The notes: a model not told the origin generated them from the sequence alone. 57,481 nucleotides of DNA from Candidatus Cloacimonadota bacterium (GCA_018400535.1 JAGYMQ010000079.1:1-57481); one strand, 5' to 3'. Counted from the first letter of the stretch, positions 41,101 through 48,650 are shown. Numbers and translations: made by a program.

Positions 41101-42626
41101 GAAATATTCAAGACGATGTTTTCGAATTGGTCAAAGAAGGAAATAAATATAATCTGAAAACTGAAGAACGAACTAAAGCACTATACAAAATAGCAGAAGT
41201 TTACAAACATTGTGGCGATGCAGTGATCACTCAGGTTGATAAATTTATCAATGTTTCGGACCAGATTCAAGAAATGAAAGATAATCCCGTTACTTATGAA
41301 AAAGCAATAACAGGTTTGGCCAATCAAGCACAAAAATATAGATTAGAATTTACTAAGGGCGAAGTTATTATGGCCAATACGATTCTGGATAATATTCGTC
41401 CTGATGAACAATATAGCGATCAATGGACTGAACTGGCTCTGCAAAGACTTGTCGAATTGGGTTTGCGCGCGCCGAAAGTCTATCAATATCTTTTCACTTC
41501 TGATAGATGGCGAAAAGCTGTAAAATCTGATCCTGATCACACTTCTATCGCAGATTCGCTCTGGGATTACCTTGATCCAATCAATAACATAACCGCATTC
41601 GATTCTGCTGGTGTTTATCTTGTTACGCCAGATAATTTCACATTCTTGAATGTGGCAAAAGAAACAGAAATGCGGCCAGAAATTGTCACTTTTGAATATT
41701 CTTATCAAAAACCGATCGATATTTTTATCAATGGTAATTTGCTGGAAAAAGAACCTGATCTTCAAGAAGAACTAATGCAGATCGGAGATAAATTTATCCC
41801 ACATTATCTGGTGACGACCACAGAATATTTCACCTCAGGATGGAATGATATTACTTTCCGAGTTCCCACCGATACACTAAATTCAGACAGTCTTTTATTC
41901 GCAGCAAAAGTCCAATTACAATATGACAAAGAGAAATTGGAATATGCTCGCACAACTGAAAAGCGAGAATTGTTGTCTGATCTAAGTTGGCTAGCCCACA
42001 GAGGTACACACGATTTCTCTTTAACAAAAAATTTCGAAAGCGAACAAAAAAATGAAACTGATATTGATACAACATCTGTAGATTCACTGCAGGCAGATGC
42101 TCTCGAGGATACTACAGTTGCTGATTCTTTGGAAATCGTTGCTTCAGATACGACAGCAACAGATACAACCGAGGTTGAAATCGTTGAACCCGTTCCAGAA
42201 CAGCAAGAACAAGAAAGTGTCTATGATTGGGTGCAGGTAGGAAATGCTGATTTTCAATATTACAAATTTCAAATGACTGGCTTGGAAGAAACCGAAGCGA
42301 TCGGCATCTGGCATCCAGCTATCGACACGGTTAATGCGCAAACCGTCACTCTCAAGAAAGACCTTTATTTAGAAAATGAAGTTCTGGAAGCAAAAATGAT
42401 CTTCATTGGTGAAGAGATCACAAATATCTATGTTAACGAAGAACAGGTCGTAGAAGGAACTGAGTTGGTTTTTGATGAAGCTTTAAAAAAGGTAAAATCA
42501 AACGTGATAAATATTTCCAATTTCAAGATCGGAGATAACGAGATCATCGTCGAAGTGACTGGAGGCTCACGTTACAAAGGTTTCATTTGTGAGATGCGAT
42601 ATACCATTAAAAAATCAAAAAATTAA
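38157..42626 (+). CDS. Giant periplasmic TPR protein
   Basis: A 1489-residue protein with a signal peptide (KKTIIIFCLFLFFNGVLLFA). Most of residues 50-900 are TPR-like helix pairs (for example AAYRLGVIYFELALDAKNPQ, YANEKYKNAAKDYNRLLSLD and ENDYAAAEQYYREAFQFAGS). Residues about 1150-1290 seem beta-rich. A low-complexity linker rich in Thr, Asp, Glu, Ser and Val follows (about 1298-1350), then a final beta-rich domain to the end. The architecture recalls the large TPR protein GltD/AgnA of Myxococcus. It probably spans the periplasm and links inner-membrane motor to outer-membrane parts. It starts inside the previous gene, so translation is coupled. Confidence 0.75.
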   Translation: MNKKTIIIFCLFLFFNGVLLFAQDITPQLEEMYKQKLEYKEDIYEKILRFIEDNPDSPGIANLYFYLAELSTEVNVNEPAKTVQFYRQVLEIDPAFLQKEAVLYNIGYYGFQAEKQNRDTKRLNHIDDLEMIMNWPDSLRITLENIDYVIYALKELLVHHKNSEYYTRAAYRLGVIYFELALDAKNPQEFFAEANDYFSIVADQVDDPLHYLGMFQQAWTNFTSGNYQEALVNFTRIIKMIEDGELKEYESYFKADAIENSAYSLIEYDASDYEQYSVAAEKARTLFSKVLNDEHGKEIILKAVDLKLTYNAPMQAADLYAAYIDLYPAAIESPFIVDSMITIYGNNPDRIRENRPAEEMIIEQYKTLVEEFNAESDWFQANKDKEINDQLAIITEAYEFLEPRYYNNFADNRILENYQNYKDFAQNYKNYDAIISNERENEIDERIVNISQTLAEEINASEYYFLAINDIKNYIRENPESEKIAEYNEMLFYDYEQIYNTLKPTIAEQTYQDSINNIVLDESALDSIFVQASNDYEDYLLLASAQDESRIQELIRIIYRRAELNYANEKYKNAAKDYNRLLSLDVDNEKSKIIYSRLAEISQEENDYAAAEQYYREAFQFAGSEEKETYKNNILAIKQQKATTFADSANFENAAAEYLELASEVEETNLDESNGYILKAIENYQNAGRNQTAIDLYLEIASRRDTKDAILAAYLNAWTISDSINDWQQSEKLRREFIDKFSGSNEAFRLRRELISFYEDENKFNDKAKAAEMYITLHNDAPNIDIGENEPADIFLNAIRIHNELENEDKIIELSLKFDEMYPDHERANGLLTNVARIYKERGKDQKFEDLAAYLYQKDPTIDLLLDIAKEDLKNLASQVDSLFKEKQYDLMQTKISEFKTADQKYKDRGLNLPTDGIYDQFDYNNNYIAYHNKFQEEIRALETGILAETPDELIRVNNLTKWKDHLTGGRNRIPNLLNRCRNIQDDVFELVKEGNKYNLKTEERTKALYKIAEVYKHCGDAVITQVDKFINVSDQIQEMKDNPVTYEKAITGLANQAQKYRLEFTKGEVIMANTILDNIRPDEQYSDQWTELALQRLVELGLRAPKVYQYLFTSDRWRKAVKSDPDHTSIADSLWDYLDPINNITAFDSAGVYLVTPDNFTFLNVAKETEMRPEIVTFEYSYQKPIDIFINGNLLEKEPDLQEELMQIGDKFIPHYLVTTTEYFTSGWNDITFRVPTDTLNSDSLLFAAKVQLQYDKEKLEYARTTEKRELLSDLSWLAHRGTHDFSLTKNFESEQKNETDIDTTSVDSLQADALEDTTVADSLEIVASDTTATDTTEVEIVEPVPEQQEQESVYDWVQVGNADFQYYKFQMTGLEETEAIGIWHPAIDTVNAQTVTLKKDLYLENEVLEAKMIFIGEEITNIYVNEEQVVEGTELVFDEALKKVKSNVINISNFKIGDNEIIVEVTGGSRYKGFICEMRYTIKKSKN

Positions 42627-42629
42627 TTA

Positions 42630-42635
42630 TTGACA
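42630..42635 (+). promoter_or_regulatory. TTGAC box inside the envelope operon
   Basis: TTGACA, 48 bases before the start of the 84-residue secreted protein gene, in the only intergenic gap over 40 bases within the operon. It may provide an internal promoter for the motor genes. Confidence 0.3.
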
Positions 42636-42677
42636 TAATGAAGAAAAAATGAATTTCTAACAAGGTTTGGAGTTGTT

Positions 42678-42932
42678 ATGAAAAAAGTATTTATGGTTGT
42701 TTTCAGTTTAATCTTAATGTCATTTGCGTTCGCACAAAATGCAGAAGAAGTGGATGTCGATGAATTTGAAAATGCCAAGATCATAGAAAGTGAACTGGAA
42801 GAAGAAGTGAAAGTTGAGATCAGAAAGCCAGATAATTCGTCTCTTTTGGGTAGGAAAGAAACGGAAGAAATTCCACACACAAAATACAATGTATTGAAAA
42901 AATTAAAAGAATCTAATAAAGTATTATATTAG
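42678..42932 (+). CDS. Small secreted acidic protein of the envelope operon
   Basis: An 84-residue protein with a clear signal peptide (MKKVFMVVFSLILMSFAFAQ). The mature part of about 64 residues is highly charged: an acidic stretch (EVDVDEFENAKIIESELEEE) then a basic, helical tail (KYNVLKKLKESNK). No known family is recognised. GGAG lies upstream of the start. Its fixed place between the giant TPR gene and the channel gene suggests a structural or regulatory accessory of the machine in the periplasm. Confidence 0.7.
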   Translation: MKKVFMVVFSLILMSFAFAQNAEEVDVDEFENAKIIESELEEEVKVEIRKPDNSSLLGRKETEEIPHTKYNVLKKLKESNKVLY

Positions 42933-42944
42933 GGAGGCTAAAAA

Positions 42945-43673
42945 ATGAATAAGAATTTTCTAAGAGTTATTTTCTTGGTGATCTTGTTAATGGCAGTGTC
43001 AGGTTTGTCTGCAGCAGTAGATATAGGAGATTATTTCGATAAAGGTGGTTTCTTTATGTATCTCATCTCTTTTCTCCTTATCGTGATGATAATCTTGGCT
43101 GTGATCAAATTCTGGCAATTATCGATCAAAGAAAAGATCGATGCCAAACAGTTTTATCTCAAATTGAAAGGTTATATCAAAAATGGCCAGATTGACGAAG
43201 CGATCAGGATAAGTTCTCAATTTAAAAAAACCACAATGGGTTTCATCTTCTGGAATGGTTTGTTGGGATTTAATGATGGCTTAAAATCAGGGAAAAAAGG
43301 TGCTGAATTGCAACAACATCTTCAAAACTCTTTCGATGAAGCTGGATTGCAGAAGATACCAAGCGTTGAAGCAAATCTTTTCTGGTTCGATATTATTGCT
43401 CAAGTCTCCACTTTGCTTGGTTTGTTAGGAACTATCTACGGTCTCATCACTGCTTTTGACGCCTTGGCTACGGCTCCTGAAGCTGAAAAAACAGCTCTGC
43501 TGACAGCAGGTATTGCAACTGCAATGGGAACAACGTTCTATGGTCTCGTTGTAGCAATCCCCACCATGTTCGTCAAAGGTGCCTTGCAATCAAGAGCTGA
43601 TACGATCATCAATGATATCGATGAATACAGTGTTAAAACGGTGAATCAAATTACCTACAGTCTGAAGGATTGA
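42945..43673 (+). CDS. TolQ/ExbB/MotA-type proton channel subunit
   Basis: A 242-residue inner-membrane protein. After an N-terminal hydrophobic stretch (about 5-24, possibly a signal or extra span) comes TM1 (about 34-55). A cytoplasmic domain follows, then TM2 and TM3, which contain STLLGLLGTIYGLITAF and TAGIATAMGTTFYGLVVAIP. The two pore-lining Thr residues of the family (GLLGT and GTT) are present. Such pentamers conduct protons with ExbD/TolR dimers and drive movement of an attached rod. GGAGG precedes the ATG. The two ExbD-like genes follow after 4 and 8 bases. Confidence 0.9.
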   Translation: MNKNFLRVIFLVILLMAVSGLSAAVDIGDYFDKGGFFMYLISFLLIVMIILAVIKFWQLSIKEKIDAKQFYLKLKGYIKNGQIDEAIRISSQFKKTTMGFIFWNGLLGFNDGLKSGKKGAELQQHLQNSFDEAGLQKIPSVEANLFWFDIIAQVSTLLGLLGTIYGLITAFDALATAPEAEKTALLTAGIATAMGTTFYGLVVAIPTMFVKGALQSRADTIINDIDEYSVKTVNQITYSLKD

Positions 43674-43677
43674 TATC

Positions 43678-44199
43678 ATGGCCTATCGTCCAACGCAAAA
43701 CAGATCAAAATCAAAATATGAACCGCAAGAGCCTAATCTCATTCCGATTATGAACTTGTTTATTGTCATCATTCCAATGTTGATGACGATCATTGTCTCT
43801 GTGCGGTTAGCAATGGTGCAGATAACTTTGTCAGCTCCTCCTGCAGAAGATGAACAAGGGCAAGGTGGTGGCGGCGGAGAAGAACAGAATGAAGAAGATT
43901 TGCCGAAAGCTATCACTTTGGGACTTCTGCAAGATCGTTTTGAGATCAGAGTGGAAGGCGAAAATGATGTTCTGCAAATTCCAAAACTGGAAAATGGCCA
44001 ATATGACTGGCTTACTTTGGACGAGAATATTGCACGCCTGAAAGAAGAACACGAAGATCAAAATGTGATCGAAGTTGTGCCGGACCCTCTAGTGAAATTT
44101 GATACCTTGCTCCGTTCTATTGATGTCTGCAAGACAAATGATTTTCCTGCTATCAAATATAAAACCGTAGAAACAAAATATTATCGAGCCGGTCAATAG
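43678..44199 (+). CDS. ExbD/TolR-like subunit lacking the catalytic Asp
   Basis: A 173-residue single-span protein. The N-terminal segment EPNLIPIMNLFIVIIPMLMT aligns with the ExbD/TolR span (pattern PLIDVMLVLLIIFM). The essential Asp is replaced by Asn26 (codon AAC, 43753-43755). The periplasmic part includes a Gly/Glu/Gln-rich linker (about 61-75) and a C-terminal domain with DPLVKFDTLLRSIDVCKTND, typical of the family fold. It cannot itself carry protons through that residue and may be a structural partner in a mixed dimer with the next gene product. Confidence 0.85.
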   Translation: MAYRPTQNRSKSKYEPQEPNLIPIMNLFIVIIPMLMTIIVSVRLAMVQITLSAPPAEDEQGQGGGGGEEQNEEDLPKAITLGLLQDRFEIRVEGENDVLQIPKLENGQYDWLTLDENIARLKEEHEDQNVIEVVPDPLVKFDTLLRSIDVCKTNDFPAIKYKTVETKYYRAGQ

Positions 44200-44207
44200 G
44201 AGAAATT

Positions 44208-44744
44208 ATGAAAAGTTTATCAGTTAAAGTGAATCGCTCTTTTTCTGGTGGAAAATTTTCGAAAAGAAAAAAAGGTAATAAAGCAAAAACTCTTAGTGTC
44301 ACGTCTTTGATAGATATTTTGACGATCCTCCTTGTCTTTATGCTGAAAAATATTTCGATGGATGCAATGGAACGAGATGCTCCCAAAGGAATGGAATTAC
44401 CGAGCACGATTACAAAAGATGAACTTTTAGAAACAGGTCAAGCCATCATCCTGCGAGTTTATCCTGATCAAATGTATTATGGAAGAGACAGTACACCAAT
44501 CGGTTCTTTGCAAGAATTTATCAGTAATGAAGAAATAAGAAATGCGCTTCTGGAAAATTTGAAAATCGAAGCTGAAAAAATACGAGAAAGAAACTCAACT
44601 CCGGCCTTATTAATTCAAGCCGATAAAGAACTATATTGTCAGTATATTACACAATTGGTAAAATTCAGCGCAAATTCAACTATCGCAAATATTTACTTTT
44701 CCAGTATTAAGGTTGAAACCTTAGCAGAAGCTATTGAAAGTTAA
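44208..44744 (+). CDS. ExbD/TolR-like subunit with catalytic Asp
   Basis: A 178-residue single-span protein. The cytoplasmic N-terminus is strongly basic (FSKRKKGNKAKT). The span SVTSLIDILTILLVFMLK contains Asp36 in the position of the proton-carrying residue of TolR/ExbD. The periplasmic domain contains TPALLIQADKELYCQYITQL, then a TolR-like ending. It is expected to pair with the Asn26 subunit and the channel subunit to make an H+-driven motor. AGGAG precedes the ATG. The stop is 12 bases before the next gene. Confidence 0.88.
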   Translation: MKSLSVKVNRSFSGGKFSKRKKGNKAKTLSVTSLIDILTILLVFMLKNISMDAMERDAPKGMELPSTITKDELLETGQAIILRVYPDQMYYGRDSTPIGSLQEFISNEEIRNALLENLKIEAEKIRERNSTPALLIQADKELYCQYITQLVKFSANSTIANIYFSSIKVETLAEAIES

Positions 44745-44756
44745 GGGGGAGTAATC

Positions 44757-46163
44757 ATGTCAAAGAAGATATTGAATCTTAAATTGAAATACAAAGACAA
44801 GATATTGGATATCGTCAAACAAGGTTCTGATTTTACGAATAAATTCGTGATCGGTAGTAATAAATATTTGTTCTGGCAAATTTTGGATAAAAAATTTCCT
44901 GATAAATTTCCGATTTTGTCAAAAACAGGAAATAGATACAAGATCAATCTGCGTCCTGACATGGATGTTCAGGTTCGAAAGAATAACCAAGTTTTGGAAC
45001 GGGATCAATTGAAAAATAAAAAACTGCTTTCGAAGAATAGTTTGATCATCGATCCCGAAACAGAAGGCGAAATCTATATTAGCAAGGATTGGAAAATTGA
45101 ATACAATTATGCCGTTCCTTATCAATTTGTTCCAACAGCTGAAGAAAAGAAAATTGCCAGTCAGTTTGCTCATATGCCTTCTTTGGAACCACAAGAAAAA
45201 TTCACCAGAATCTTTATCCTTCTTGGCATTGTCTTCACATTTGTTGGTCTTTATATTGCCGATCTAAATTATGTTCCACCAGAAAAAGTTGATATCACAG
45301 ATAAATTGCAACGGCTGGAAGAAATCGCCACGCAGGTGCAAGTTCCAGAACCTGTAGCGCAAGAACCGACAGCAGGAAAAGGTGCTGAAGAAGAAGTGGA
45401 AGAAGAGGTCGAACAAGCTGCAGAAATGACTGCAGCAGAATTTGAAGATAACTTTGGTTTCTCTGTTGATGGCGGTGTTCCTGGTGGAGAAGGTGCAGAA
45501 GATTTTGCCAATCAGTTATTAGAAGTGGCATCAGAACAAGAGATTACTGTTGCCGGCGGTGGTGGAGAAGCTGGAGCGGGTCAAGGACCTGGTGCTGGAG
45601 CAGGCGCTGGAGCTCTCGATAATATCGGAGGTAGCACAACTGACTTGAGCTCATCTGGATCAAGTTTGGATGGCCTCGGTGGATTGGGTGATTTCGAAGG
45701 TGAAATTGGCGTAGGCATGGAAGAAGTAGATATGGCAAGCATGGGAGCTGATGCTGGAAATTACACAATCCATAAAATTTCTTCACAAGCTGACCTTGCA
45801 GCAGTCCAGAAAAAATTCGCTGGTGTTCAGAAATTAAAAGAAGGTAGCATTCAGATCGCCGAAGAAGAAGCACCCCAAAATCAGTCTGTGCGAGTTAGGA
45901 TCGATGGGATAATCAATACATATAAGCCTCAATTAGCAAGGCTTTACAGAAATGAAACTATGCTGATGGATATGCATGGTAATGTGGAATTTGTATTATA
46001 TATTTCTCCACCAAATGAAGTAGTGGAAGTGCAGATCAAACCAGCAGCAGATAGTTATTTCACCGATTCCTTCCTGGAAAAGGCTTATAATATGATCATG
46101 GATTGGAAAATTAAAGTTAACGAAAACCGAATATACACTTTTCGTCAAAAATTTTATAAATAA
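44757..46163 (+). CDS. AgmX/TonB-like energy-coupling protein
   Basis: A 468-residue protein with one membrane span (about residues 156-175, FILLGIVFTFVGLYIADLNY). The cytoplasmic N-terminal about 150 residues form a beta-rich domain with KFVIGSNKYLFWQIL that could be a degenerate FHA fold. The periplasmic part has a Glu-rich stretch (about 205-220) and a long Gly/Ala-rich region (about 260-330). It ends in GIINTYKPQLARLYRNE ... GNVEFVLYISPPNEVVEVQI ... MIMDWKI, the AgmX/PglI-type TonB-like domain of Myxococcus GltG/GltJ. It is expected to transmit motor work across the periplasm. A terminator follows. Confidence 0.82.
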   Translation: MSKKILNLKLKYKDKILDIVKQGSDFTNKFVIGSNKYLFWQILDKKFPDKFPILSKTGNRYKINLRPDMDVQVRKNNQVLERDQLKNKKLLSKNSLIIDPETEGEIYISKDWKIEYNYAVPYQFVPTAEEKKIASQFAHMPSLEPQEKFTRIFILLGIVFTFVGLYIADLNYVPPEKVDITDKLQRLEEIATQVQVPEPVAQEPTAGKGAEEEVEEEVEQAAEMTAAEFEDNFGFSVDGGVPGGEGAEDFANQLLEVASEQEITVAGGGGEAGAGQGPGAGAGAGALDNIGGSTTDLSSSGSSLDGLGGLGDFEGEIGVGMEEVDMASMGADAGNYTIHKISSQADLAAVQKKFAGVQKLKEGSIQIAEEEAPQNQSVRVRIDGIINTYKPQLARLYRNETMLMDMHGNVEFVLYISPPNEVVEVQIKPAADSYFTDSFLEKAYNMIMDWKIKVNENRIYTFRQKFYK

Positions 46164-46180
46164 TGCAAAATTATTTTGCA

Positions 46181-46206
46181 AGCCCTCGATGATGAGGGCT
46201 TTTTTT
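46181..46206 (+). terminator. Rho-independent terminator of the envelope operon
   Basis: AGCCCTC (46181-46187) pairs with GAGGGCT (46194-46200) around a GATGAT loop, followed by six T (46201-46206). It lies 18 bases after the AgmX-like stop and directly abuts the priA start codon. Confidence 0.88.
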
Positions 46207-46208
46207 GT

Positions 46209-48569
46209 ATGTATTATTACAAAATTTCACTTCCTGTAAAAATCGATCAATTATTCACTTACAGTTCAAAAAATGAGATAAAAAAAGGTTCTCGCGTTTA
46301 TGTCTCTTTCCAAAATACTTTTCATACGGGGATCATTTGGGAAAAAGATAGTGAAAATCCTACATCACAAAAGATCAAACCAATTCTGAATATTATCGAC
46401 GAAATACCCAAGCTCTCTTTAGAACAATCCAAACTGGCAGAATGGATCAGTAAATATTATCAAGTTCCGCTGGGAATTGTGCTATCAGCTATGTTACCCA
46501 GAGCTTTCAATATTCAGACAATTCTCAAAGTGCGAAAAGTTATTCCTGAAAAAGAAAAAATCGAATTTCTGGAATTGGAAGAACATCTTTCTTCAGAATG
46601 GACAGATATTTCATTTTTGAAAGGTAAAATACCAAAACTCTTTGAAAAAATTGAATATCTGGAAAATCAAGGCAGCGTCGAAGTAAGCAGAACTTTTGAT
46701 CAACGCATCAAGAAAAAAGTTGCCAATTTTGTGATACTAAATTCAAGTTATGATTCATCCAAACTAACAGAAAAGCAAGCGGAAGTTTATTCCAAATTAT
46801 TAAAGCTGGGAACTGATTTTCCGCTGGCGAAAATTGCCCACGATCATACATATTATATGATCAAAACTTTGAGAAATAAAGGCTGTTTGCAAATTGAACC
46901 ACGTGAAGTGAAAACAGTCTCCAATCTAATCCCAAAAATCAGAAAAAAGCGCAAGCTAAAATTGAATGATGAACAAGAAAAAGCTTTTCAAATCATCGAA
47001 AAAGATATCACAAAAAATCGCTTCCGAACTTTTTTACTTTTTGGTATTACGGGTAGCGGCAAGACAGAAGTTTATATCGAAGCGATCAAAAGCACCTTGC
47101 AAAAAGGGAAAACTGCACTGCTGCTTGTTCCAGAAATTTCTCTGACGCCGCAAATGGTCGAAAGGTTTTTTAATGCTTTCGGTGAAGATATCGCAATCTT
47201 ACACAGCCATCTCAACGAACGAGAAAAGTGGGAGCAATGGCAAAAGATCAAATCAGGGAAAAGCAAAATTGTTATTGGGGCTCGAAGCGCTATCTTTGCA
47301 CCGCTGAAAAATATCGGGATCATCATTGTCGATGAAGAACACGAATCGTCATATAAACAGGAAACTGATCCGAGTTATAATGGGCGAGATGTGGCGATTG
47401 TCCGAGCAAAGTTATCCCAAGCTGTCGTAATTTTGGGGAGCGCAACGCCTTCACTGGAAAGTTGGAAAAATGCGCATAGTGGGAAATATCATTTATTGAA
47501 ACTGAAGAAACGTCCACAAAATAGCGAATTACCGGAAGTTAAAATCATTGATATGCGCAGTGAAAAAGACCCGAATCAATCGCTTTCACAGAAATTGCGG
47601 GATAATATCGAGTCGCGTTTGAAACGAAAAGAACAGATCATTTTGCTACAGAATCGACGTGGTCATTCTTCGTTTGTGCAGTGCGTTCAATGTGGCAGGC
47701 TATTTGAATGTTCAGATTGCGAGATCAGTATGAATTTTCACAGCAAAGAACAGAGTTTGATGTGTCATTATTGTGGGAAAAAACAGAAATTACCGCGCAA
47801 ATGTCCTGATTGTGGCAGTCATCTTTTCCGGTTTGGAGCTCCTGGCACGCAACAGATCGAAAAGCAATTGCGGATAATTTTTCCGCAGGCAAAGATCCAG
47901 CGCATGGATTCGGATACAACACGCAGTAAAGACAGCTATGATTCGATGTTCCAACGGATGAGAAATGGGAATATCGATATTTTATTAGGAACACAAATGA
48001 TCGCGAAAGGTCTGGATTTTCCAAATGTAACTTTAGTTGGCGTCGTTTCAGCAGATATTGGCTTAAATATTCCAGATTTTCGTGCTGCGGAAAGAACTTT
48101 CCAATTATTAACGCAAGTAGCTGGTAGATCGGGGCGAGCAGAAAAAAAGGGAGAAGTATTCATTCAGACTTTCAATCCAGAACATTTTTCGATTAAATTT
48201 GCTATGCAACAGGATTTTCCAAAATTTGCGAAAATGGAATTGGAATTAAGAGAAAGATTGAATTATCCGCCAGAGATTAAACTGGTGCGATTTCTTTTCA
48301 CTCATAAAGATCATAAATTTCTGCGCCGTCAAATCTTTCAGAACCACGGGCAACTGGAAAAACTGAAAAAAAAATTACCAGATCTGAGTATATTAGGACC
48401 GGTCGAAGCGCCTTTTCCAAAAATGCAGAATCGCTTTCGCTACCATTTGATCATCAAAACAAAAAAAGTGATGATCCTCTCGCAGGTCGTGAATTTCCTG
48501 AAAGACCATCTGCAGATCAGCTCTGCGATCCGTGTGAAAATCGATGTTGATCCCTATAGCTTAATGTAA
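46209..48569 (+). CDS. priA: Primosomal protein N' (replication restart helicase PriA)
   Basis: A 786-residue superfamily 2 helicase that reloads the replisome at stalled forks. An N-terminal 3'-end binding domain starts MYYYKISLPVKIDQLFTYSS. The helicase has FGITGSGKTEVYIEA (Walker A), IIIVDEEHESSYKQ (DEEH) and LGSATPSLESW. The zinc region has the Cys pairs CVQC, CSDC, CHYC and CPDC. The C-terminal half holds TQMIAKGLDFPNVTLVG and TQVAGRSGRAEKKG. The ATG at 46209 is just 2 bases after the terminator T run and has no ribosome site, so expression may depend on read-through or a promoter inside the upstream gene. Confidence 0.95.
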   Translation: MYYYKISLPVKIDQLFTYSSKNEIKKGSRVYVSFQNTFHTGIIWEKDSENPTSQKIKPILNIIDEIPKLSLEQSKLAEWISKYYQVPLGIVLSAMLPRAFNIQTILKVRKVIPEKEKIEFLELEEHLSSEWTDISFLKGKIPKLFEKIEYLENQGSVEVSRTFDQRIKKKVANFVILNSSYDSSKLTEKQAEVYSKLLKLGTDFPLAKIAHDHTYYMIKTLRNKGCLQIEPREVKTVSNLIPKIRKKRKLKLNDEQEKAFQIIEKDITKNRFRTFLLFGITGSGKTEVYIEAIKSTLQKGKTALLLVPEISLTPQMVERFFNAFGEDIAILHSHLNEREKWEQWQKIKSGKSKIVIGARSAIFAPLKNIGIIIVDEEHESSYKQETDPSYNGRDVAIVRAKLSQAVVILGSATPSLESWKNAHSGKYHLLKLKKRPQNSELPEVKIIDMRSEKDPNQSLSQKLRDNIESRLKRKEQIILLQNRRGHSSFVQCVQCGRLFECSDCEISMNFHSKEQSLMCHYCGKKQKLPRKCPDCGSHLFRFGAPGTQQIEKQLRIIFPQAKIQRMDSDTTRSKDSYDSMFQRMRNGNIDILLGTQMIAKGLDFPNVTLVGVVSADIGLNIPDFRAAERTFQLLTQVAGRSGRAEKKGEVFIQTFNPEHFSIKFAMQQDFPKFAKMELELRERLNYPPEIKLVRFLFTHKDHKFLRRQIFQNHGQLEKLKKKLPDLSILGPVEAPFPKMQNRFRYHLIIKTKKVMILSQVVNFLKDHLQISSAIRVKIDVDPYSLM

Positions 48570-48644
48570 GAACTCAAATATTCTGAACAATCATGCGTTC
48601 TTAACAGAATGATTTCTGGAAAAAGAGCTGATAAATAAAATATT

Positions 48645-48650
48645 TTGACG
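48645..48650 (+). promoter_or_regulatory. TTGAC box upstream of the acyl-CoA dehydrogenase gene
   Basis: TTGACG, 61 bases before the start codon, in the 136-base gap after priA. A TATACT occurs only 8 bases downstream, too close for a normal spacing; TATTTG at 48674-48679 is another candidate. Confidence 0.3.

Noticed and set aside
45700-46163. Possible ordinary TonB gene
   Set aside because: No Pro-Glu/Pro-Lys-rich TonB linker is present; the layout with a large cytoplasmic domain and Gly-rich linker fits AgmX/GltG-type proteins better.
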